From Lonsdalea britannica (GTDB taxonomy: Bacteria > Pseudomonadota > Gammaproteobacteria > Enterobacterales > Enterobacteriaceae): a stretch of 64,000 nucleotides of DNA. The position numbers and the translations under genes were made by a program. The stretch lies in the NCBI RefSeq assembly GCF_002111595.1, contig NZ_LUTN01000011.1:62001-126000 (forward strand), written 5' to 3'. Below, piece by piece: positions 55,001 through 64,000 of the stretch. Every line of letters starts with the position of its first letter. Within the stretch, counting starts at the first letter, position 1. The notes under the pieces were generated by a model. It had not been told where the DNA came from and did no database searches. It saw nothing but the letters and a program-made list of their open reading frames with translations.

Positions 55001-57099
55001 TTAAAAATCGACGCTATACCCCAGCGTGAGGGTTCGCCCCCGCCCGGAAAAATAACGATCGGAATTCACAATCGCGCTTTGCGAGTAGTAGGTGATGTAC
55101 TCTTTGTTGAACAGGTTAGCCACGGCCAGCTTGAGCTTGCCGCGCGGCAGCGCATAGCCCACCGCCGCATCCACCAGCAGATAGCCGTTGAAGTCTTTCT
55201 CTGCCTCATCCATCGTGCGATCAAAGGCATAGTTGGCCTGAATAAAGGACGTCCATTTGGGTGACCAGGTGGCCGCCCAACTGGCGGTCAAACGATCCGG
55301 CGGCACATTCAAACCGTCAAGTTTGCCGTCGAGGCTGCCGTTGCCGTCACTGTCATAGCGCCCGCGGATGTGGGAATAGCCTACTTTCAGGCGATGGTCG
55401 TCGTTGACCTTGTAGCCCAGCGTCGCCTCGACCCCGTCAATCCGGGTTTTCTGCCGTTCGCTCTCGTAGGTGCCGCTGACATCCACCACACGTTCGCCCA
55501 GCTTGGCTGAGGATTCGTAATAGCTGACCTCGAGGTCGAACGGATCTTGCTGTATGCGGAACCCGGCTTCGACGTTGTCGGTGACGATAGGCTCCAGCGG
55601 CAGCTGGGACACCGACTGACCTGCGGTGCGAATCCCACGCAGCGTGCGCCCAACATCCGGAATGCCGAATCCCTGCGAGTAGTTGGCGAACAGGCTTAGA
55701 GGCTGATAAGGCGTAGTCCAGACCGCGCCGACGTTATAGAGCGTTTTGTCGAAGTCGAGCTTGCCGCCTTCGACATCGACGCCGTTATTGGCCGCGACGG
55801 TCCGGAAGCTGTCGATGTCCAACTTGGCGTATTCATAACGCACCCCGGCGGTGATCTTGAGCGAGTCAATCGGCTGGATATCCAGTTGGAAGAACGGCGA
55901 CAGATCGGTGTATTCCATTTGCGGCGCGTAGGTGCGCTGGGTGAGCCAGAGGTCTTGTTTACCCCGGTCAAACAGAGTGTCGAAACCCAACGTGGCTTTG
56001 AGGTAATCCTCCCAGATATCGTCCTTGGTCAACGCCAGCTTGGTGCCGTAGCGGCTGGATACGACGCGCGACTGATCGTAAAGCTGACCGCGCGGGGCCA
56101 GCGCGGGATCCTGAAATGAGGCCGACCGGTCCGCGCCGAACAGAGATTCATAGTTCTGGTAATAGACCAGCGCATTGAGTTTCATGCCGCTGAGATTGTA
56201 ATTGTCGTAGGTCGCTGACGTGGTCCAGACGCTGTTCTGCGGCGCATCGCCGACCGGACGCCCTTTTTCGGAGGTGGTCGCGATACCGTTGTCACGATCG
56301 CCGGTCACGCTCAGATAGTTCATTTTCCCTTTGATCTGATACCGATTGAAACTGAGCTGTACGCGCTGATCGTTATCCAGCCAGTAGCCGACCTTGGCGA
56401 GGATGTCGTAGGCGCGGGAATCCATCAGATCGCCCTGTGTGTTGTCGACCCCGATGGCCCGGTCATCGCCGTCCAGAAACAGTCCCTGATCCTCGTAGCT
56501 CAGCGAGAACAGGTAATCCAGATACTCCTGGCGACCGCTAAAGCCATAGGTGGTCTTATAGTTCATGGTGTCGCCTTCCAGTTGCGATGTCGGCGTCGTG
56601 GCTTCCACGCTGAAATGCTGACTGAAAGAGTCCGGCGCGGGACGTCGGGTGATGATATTGATGACGCCGCCGGTCGCGCCGATGCCGTTACTGGCGCTGG
56701 CGCCGTGGATCACTTCGATGCGGTCGACCATCGAAAAGTCGATGGTGTGCATTTCACGGCCGGTGGGCCGCAGCGGGTTGGACTGGGGAATGCCGTCCAC
56801 CAGAATCAGGGGCGCGCGTCCTCGGAAGGTCTCGCCGCTGCCGCTCATTTTTTGGCGGCTCGGCGCATCGATGGCAGCAAATTGCTCAAAATTTGCGATG
56901 AGTCAGAGGTCAACTGACGCTGTTGTTCAATCTGTTCCTTCGAAATAATCGTGACGACCTGCGGCGAGTCCTTCTTTTCCGTGTCCGTTCGCGTGGCCGT
57001 CACCACCAGTTCGTTATCATTGTTGGCGATGCTGTCCGCCGCATTGGCCTGCGACCACAGTAACAACGGCGTTAACGCATAAAATGCCCGAGCCTTCAT
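55001..57099 (-). pseudogene. acr: Achromobactin TonB-dependent outer-membrane receptor, frameshifted
   Basis: Outer-membrane receptor of about 700 residues for ferric achromobactin. The first frame (57099-56845) gives the signal peptide (LTPLLLWSQANA), a TonB-box-like ELVVTATRT and the start of the plug domain. The second frame begins at MSGSGETFRGRAPLILVDGI and contains the plug and 22-strand barrel, ending in GRGRTLTLGYSVDF with the terminal Phe typical of barrel proteins. One base is missing near 56865-56875; repaired, the sequence reads LLPS-DAPSRQKMSG. GAGG stands before the ATG at 57099. It follows acsF by about 100 bp. Confidence 0.9.
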
Positions 57100-57198
57100 T
57101 CAGTTGACCTCGTGATGTTTTCCCAGAAAAGCGGCCCGACCTTGGGGACGGTGCCGTCAATGTCGCGTCGGTTTGCATTGCCGTCCGCGTAATAATTG

Positions 57199-58575
57199 TT
57201 ATGACCGGATGCGCGTCAGCGCCTCGCTCAGCGCCCGCTCGAAGCGGGAGACGGCAATTTCGCACTCCGCTGGTGAAATCGTCAGGGGCGGCAGGAGCCG
57301 CACCACATTGCCGTGACGCCCGCCGCGCTCCAGCAGCAGTCCTTGCTGGAAACAGCACTGCTGAATCTCGGCCGCCAGCGGCGCATCAATGGGGTAACTG
57401 CCGTCTGAGGATGGCGGCAGACGTTCATCGACGATTTCAATGCCCAGCATCAAACCGCGACCGCGTACCTGTCCCAGACAGGGGAAACGCTGCTTCAAAA
57501 AAGTCAGCGCCTGCGTCAGCCATAAACCGCGCGTGGCGGCCTGTTCGGGAAGGCGGTCGCGAGCCAGGATCTCCAGCGTGGTTTTGCCGGTCGCCATCGC
57601 CATCTGATTTCCACGGAACGTGCCGCTGTGCGCCCCAGGCTGCCAGGCATCGAATGCGCGGCGGATCCCCAGCACCGCGAGCGGCAGCCCGCCGCCGACG
57701 GCTTTGGACATGACGATGATGTCCGGCTCAATCCCCGCCTGCTCGAACGCAAACAGGGTGCCGGTGCGCCCAAATCCCGCCTGGACTTCATCCACAATCA
57801 GGACAATGCCGTACTGCTGAGTCACTTCGCGTAGCATCCGCAACCAGCTGTCCGGCGCAGGATTGACCCCGCCCTCGCCCTGAACGGCTTCCACAATGAC
57901 GGCGGCGGGCAACGGCATGCCGCGCTCAACATCGGCGATGAAATGGCTAAAGTAGTGATTTAGTGCCTTCACACCCGCTTCACCGCCGAGCCCCAGCGGG
58001 CAGCGATATTCATGTGGGAAAGGTAAGAACTGCACGCCGGACATCAGGTTTTGTACCGGGTCTTTCGGCCCGGTATTGCCGGTGACCGCCAGCGCGCCGT
58101 GCGTCATCCCGTGATAACCGCCGGAGAAGCTGATGACGCCGCCGCGCCCGGTGAAGGTTTTGGCCAGTTTGAGGGCGGCCTCAACGGCATCAGCCCCAGA
58201 TGGACCGCAAAACTGCAGACAGTAGTTATCCGCGCCACCGGGCAGCAGCGCCAATAACGTTTGGCTGAATGCATCTTTGAGCGGGGTGGTGAGATCAAGC
58301 GTATGCATGGGTAAACCGGAGTGCAGGAAATCCTGAATGCTGGCGACGATCTCGGGATGATTGTGTCCCAGCGCCAGCGTTCCCGCGCCGGCCAGACAAT
58401 CCAGATAGTCTTTGCCCTCCACATCCGTGACCCACGCGCCGCGCGCTTTAGCAATCGCCAGCGGCAACTTTCGGGGGTAACTTCGCACATTGGACTCCAT
58501 CCACGACTGGCGCGCCAGGAAGTCTGCATTTTTTTGATTAAGATGCCCTTTCGTTGCCAAATGCTGCTGTGCCAT
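57199..58575 (-). CDS. acsF: Diaminobutyrate-2-oxoglutarate aminotransferase AcsF
   Basis: Class III PLP aminotransferase, 458 residues, making 2,4-diaminobutyrate from aspartate semialdehyde for achromobactin. Visible are the PLP-phosphate contact [17 protein letters not shown], the Asp of [14 protein letters not shown] (about 240) and the PLP lysine in [19 protein letters not shown] (about 280). AGGAGGTGGTGAAGG is a strong ribosome binding site directly before the ATG at 58575. It is the first gene of the achromobactin run, with a Fur-box candidate about 31-49 bp upstream. Confidence 0.93.
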   Translation of the reverse strand: MAQQHLATKGHLNQKNADFLARQSWMESNVRSYPRKLPLAIAKARGAWVTDVEGKDYLDCLAGAGTLALGHNHPEIVASIQDFLHSGLPMHTLDLTTPLKDAFSQTLLALLPGGADNYCLQFCGPSGADAVEAALKLAKTFTGRGGVISFSGGYHGMTHGALAVTGNTGPKDPVQNLMSGVQFLPFPHEYRCPLGLGGEAGVKALNHYFSHFIADVERGMPLPAAVIVEAVQGEGGVNPAPDSWLRMLREVTQQYGIVLIVDEVQAGFGRTGTLFAFEQAGIEPDIIVMSKAVGGGLPLAVLGIRRAFDAWQPGAHSGTFRGNQMAMATGKTTLEILARDRLPEQAATRGLWLTQALTFLKQRFPCLGQVRGRGLMLGIEIVDERLPPSSDGSYPIDAPLAAEIQQCCFQQGLLLERGGRHGNVVRLLPPLTISPAECEIAVSRFERALSEALTRIRS

Positions 58576-58605
58576 CCTTCACCACCTCCTGTGATTATTT
58601 CGGAT

Positions 58606-58624
58606 GACAACGATTATCATTAAC
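58606..58624 (-). promoter_or_regulatory. Fur box before acsF
   Basis: GACAACGATTATCATTAAC matches 15 of 19 positions of the Fur consensus GATAATGATAATCATTATC. It lies 31-49 bp upstream of the acsF ATG, in the promoter. Iron repression of the achromobactin operon by Fur is known in Dickeya. Confidence 0.82.
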
Positions 58625-58870
58625 AATTAGCTGACACAAGTGTTATTTTCTTGAAGGAAAATTGATTAAATCCTTACAAAAGGCAGACTTAAACCATCAA
58701 TATGTTGATGATGAAGTAACTTTTATCGAAAAAGTGAGAAGATCGGGATGCGAGTGAGAAGTGTAAAGATTACGTTTTGTGGAAAAGCTCACAAAAATGA
58801 CGTTTAAAAAAATTGATTAAGATATGCGTAATATCGATAAAGTTAGGGGAAAACAGGTTGCGTATTATGT
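58625..58870. other. Intergenic region between acsF promoter and patA terminator
   Basis: About 250 bp, AT-rich, continuing the acsF promoter region. No gene or RNA is recognised. With the Fur box and the terminator it makes a 368-bp gap between acsF and patA. Confidence 0.5.
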
Positions 58871-58900
58871 AAAAAGCCAGCCTGTCGCCAGGCTGGCTTT
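58871..58900 (-). terminator. Strong terminator of patA
   Basis: AAAGCCAGCCTG (58873-58884) and CAGGCTGGCTTT (58889-58900) form a 12-bp stem with a TCGC loop. On the minus strand it continues into TTTTT, so it ends patA transcription and insulates the acsF promoter. Confidence 0.92.
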
Positions 58901-58943
58901 GGTCCCGGTCTAGCCATAGGCCGACCTTTCGCTACAGGGATAA

Positions 58944-61986
<3,043 letters not shown>

Positions 61987-63326
61987 ATGGACTTTATCAT
62001 TCAACTGGTCATTGTCCTGATCTGTCTATTTTACGGCGCAAGAAAAGGTGGGATCGCGCTGGGATTATTAGGCGGTATCGGGCTGGTCATACTAGTTTTC
62101 TTTTTTAAACTCGAACCTGGGAAACCGCCCATCGACGTCATGCTGGTGATTATCTCCGTCGTCGCCGCGTCAGCTACGTTACAAGCATCCGGCGGCCTGG
62201 ATGTCATGCTGCAAATGGCGGAGAAAATGCTGCGGCGTAACCCCAAATACGTCTCCATCATCGCACCTTTCGTCACCTGTATTTTGACCATTCTCTGCGG
62301 CACCGGGCATGTGGTTTACACCATTTTGCCGATTATCTACGACGTCGCGATTAAAAATAACATCCGTCCGGAAAGACCGATGGCTGCCAGCTCTATCGGC
62401 GCTCAGATGGGGATTATCGCCAGTCCGGTATCCGTTGCCGTCGTCTCTCTGGTGGCAATGCTGGCTAACTTCACGTTCCACGGCAAGCATCTCGAATTCC
62501 TCGATCTGCTGGCTATCACTATCCCCTCGACTCTGCTCGGCATCCTGGCTATCGGGATTTTCAGCTGGTTTCGCGGCAAGGATCTGGATAAAGATCCGGA
62601 GTTTCAAAAATTTATTTCCGTGCCGGAAAATCGGGAATACGTCTACGGCGATACCGCGACGCTGCTGGACAGAAAACTGCCGCGCAGCAACTGGATTGCG
62701 ATGTGGATTTTCCTGACCACCATTGCCGCCGTCGCGCTGCTGGGCGCGATGGAAGACCTCCGCCCGGCTTTCAACGGCAAAGCCCTGTCGATGGTGCTGG
62801 TTATTCAGATGTTTATGCTGGTGTCCGGCGCCTGATCATCATCATCACCAAAACGAATCCGGCTTCTATTTCCAAAAACGAAGTCTTCCGATCAGGCATG
62901 ATCGCCATCGTCGCCGTGTACGGCATCGCCTGGATGGCGGAAACGATGTTCGGCGCGCACCTGGAGCAGATAAAAACAACCCTCGGCACGCTGGTGGTGG
63001 AATACCCCTGGGCCTATGCGCTGATCCTGCTGTTGGTGTCTAAATTCGTCAACTCGCAGGCCGCCGCGCTCGCGGCCATTGTTCCCGTCGCATTGGCGAT
63101 TGGCGTGAATCCTGCTTACATTGTGGCTTCCGCCCCGGCCTGCTACGGCTATTATATTCTTCCGACCTACCCCAGCGATCTGGCGGCGATTCAGTTCGAC
63201 CGCTCAGGTACGACGCATATTGGTCGTTTTGTGATTAACCACAGCTTCATTCTTCCCGGCCTGATTGGCGTATCAACATCCTGTGTCTTTGGATGGGTTT
63301 TCGCCGCCATGTATGGCTACTACTGA
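61987..63326 (+). pseudogene. dcuB: Anaerobic C4-dicarboxylate antiporter DcuB, frameshifted
   Basis: Inner-membrane fumarate/succinate antiporter for fumarate respiration; DcuB also acts with DcuS in sensing. About 446 residues over two frames, nearly identical in pattern to E. coli Dcu[57 protein letters not shown], then after the break [40 protein letters not shown] and [13 protein letters not shown]. One C is missing near 62830: GGCGCCTG should be GGCGCCCTG to read SGALII. The start is the ATG at 61987 with TGAGGA upstream, not 61903. It is followed by a terminator. Confidence 0.92.
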
Positions 63327-63390
63327 GTAGCCCCCTCACGCCGCCGCGTGCTAATGTCGGCGGCTCTCCCCTGAGTTTCAGTATAAAAAA

Positions 63391-63421
63391 AACCGCCCGT
63401 CGTCGTGCTGACCGGGCGGTT
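63391..63421. terminator. Bidirectional terminator between dcuB and racemase gene
   Basis: AACCGCCCG (63391-63399) pairs with CGGGCGGTT (63413-63421). A run of A on the left provides the T-run for the minus-strand gene. Confidence 0.88.
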
Positions 63422-63456
63422 CTCTGTTTCTCCGATCTCCGATGTGCGTTTTGGAG

Positions 63457-64000
63457 CTAGGTGCGTGACTGTCGCCAAAGTTCGACGCAGGCCTGCGCCA
63501 GCGCCTGTGTTGTATCTATACTGTGCGCCAGCCAGCGCGAGTTAACGGCTGACAGCGCAGGAGACACTTCCGTACAGGCCAGAATTAGCCTCGAAGCCCC
63601 ACGTTCCGCCAAACGGTCGGCCAGTTGCTCCAGCAGAATACCGCCCTCAACCCGCGCTCCCCTTTTGACGGCATAACACCCCGGAACGAACAGTTCATCC
63701 ATCTCCTGCGGCGTGGGTTCCAGCACCTCGCAACCCGTGGCCGCCAACCGTTGCTGATACCAGCCTGCGCGCAAGGTGCCGTGCGTAGCAATCAGCCCCG
63801 TGATTTCAGAGGGGGCAACGATAGGCTGCCGCATCGCAGCCAGCGTGGCATCCGCAATATGCAGCAGGGGCGCCCGACTGGCCGCCGCAAGGGCGTCGAA
63901 CCAGTGGTGCGCCGTGTTACAGGGGATCACGAGATGGCTAATCGGCAGTTGATTTAGCGCGCGAACGGCCTCCAGAAGCACCGGCAGCGGGGAGGGACCC
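63457..64000 (-). CDS. Aspartate/glutamate racemase family protein (5' end cut by window)
   Basis: C-terminal 181 residues of a cofactor-independent amino-acid racemase; the frame stays open to the window edge, so the start lies beyond 64000. Both catalytic cysteines are visible, one in HLVIPCNTAHHWFDAL and one in RLILACTEVSPAL, with LLHIADATLAAM between, as in the YgeA/RacX group. It is convergent with dcuB. Which amino acid it racemises cannot be told from this fragment. Confidence 0.85.
   Translation of the reverse strand, partial: GPSPLPVLLEAVRALNQLPISHLVIPCNTAHHWFDALAAASRAPLLHIADATLAAMRQPIVAPSEITGLIATHGTLRAGWYQQRLAATGCEVLEPTPQEMDELFVPGCYAVKRGARVEGGILLEQLADRLAERGASRLILACTEVSPALSAVNSRWLAHSIDTTQALAQACVELWRQSRT

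Noticed and set aside
57100-57198. Second Fur box between acsF and acr
   Set aside because: The AT-rich GTAATAATTGTTATGAC segment has too few matches to the 19-bp consensus to call.

Overview
The window reads as chromosomal DNA of a plant-associated enterobacterium, most likely a soft-rot or canker genus of the Pectobacteriaceae (Dickeya, Brenneria, Lonsdalea or Pectobacterium). The main reasons are a complete achromobactin siderophore locus in the Dickeya gene order, a plant-signal type LuxR solo beside a proline iminopeptidase, E. coli-like orthologues of xapAB, ydcSTUV, patA, cdh, yjeH and dcuB, and Shine-Dalgarno sites and codon use typical of Enterobacterales. The genus is inferred, not proven.

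Layout. 0-6 kb: a divergent phosphoglycerate mutase, a heptamer tandem repeat, decayed fimbrial genes, an IprA/YaiV-like regulator, then about 2.8 kb of AT-rich DNA without recognisable genes but with several palindromes. 5.8-10 kb: an orphan NorR-like sigma54 activator and a PQQ glucose dehydrogenase. 10.5-18 kb: a peptide/nickel-type ABC importer operon divergent from a PipR-like LuxR solo and a PipA-like proline iminopeptidase. 18-23 kb: xapAB and a broken MFS transporter. 22.5-32.3 kb: a ydcSTUV-type polyamine importer flanked by two PatD-type aldehyde dehydrogenases (one broken), a LysR regulator and an HcxA-like dehydrogenase. 32.8-37 kb: cdh, a GNAT protein, an OsmC protein and a broken LysE-type exporter. 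37-41.5 kb: an overlapping radical SAM/YjeH-exporter pair with an FNR-like site, then a PuuP-like putrescine importer behind a consensus sigma54 promoter. 41.5-58.6 kb: the achromobactin locus acsF-acr-acsD-acsE-yhcA-acsC-acsB-acsA-cbrA-cbrB-cbrC-cbrD, ending in an RraA-family gene, with a Fur-box candidate upstream of acsF. 59-64 kb: patA with a sigma54-type promoter, dcuB, and the end of an aspartate/glutamate racemase.

How they fit together. Putrescine uptake (PuuP-like, YdcSTUV-like), transamination (PatA) and aldehyde oxidation (PatD) form one dispersed putrescine-to-GABA pathway, and sigma54 signals at two of its promoters suggest nitrogen control. The achromobactin genes cover precursor supply, three NIS synthetases, a decarboxylase, export, outer-membrane uptake and inner-membrane import. 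The PipR region looks like a sense, import and hydrolyse module for a plant-derived signal.

Caution: ten genes are interrupted by a frameshift of the same sign, each repaired by adding one base. Where the exact site can be placed it often lies in a short run of identical bases. This looks more like systematic under-calling in the sequence than gene decay. The fimbrial chaperone and pilin remnants are different, with real internal deletions.
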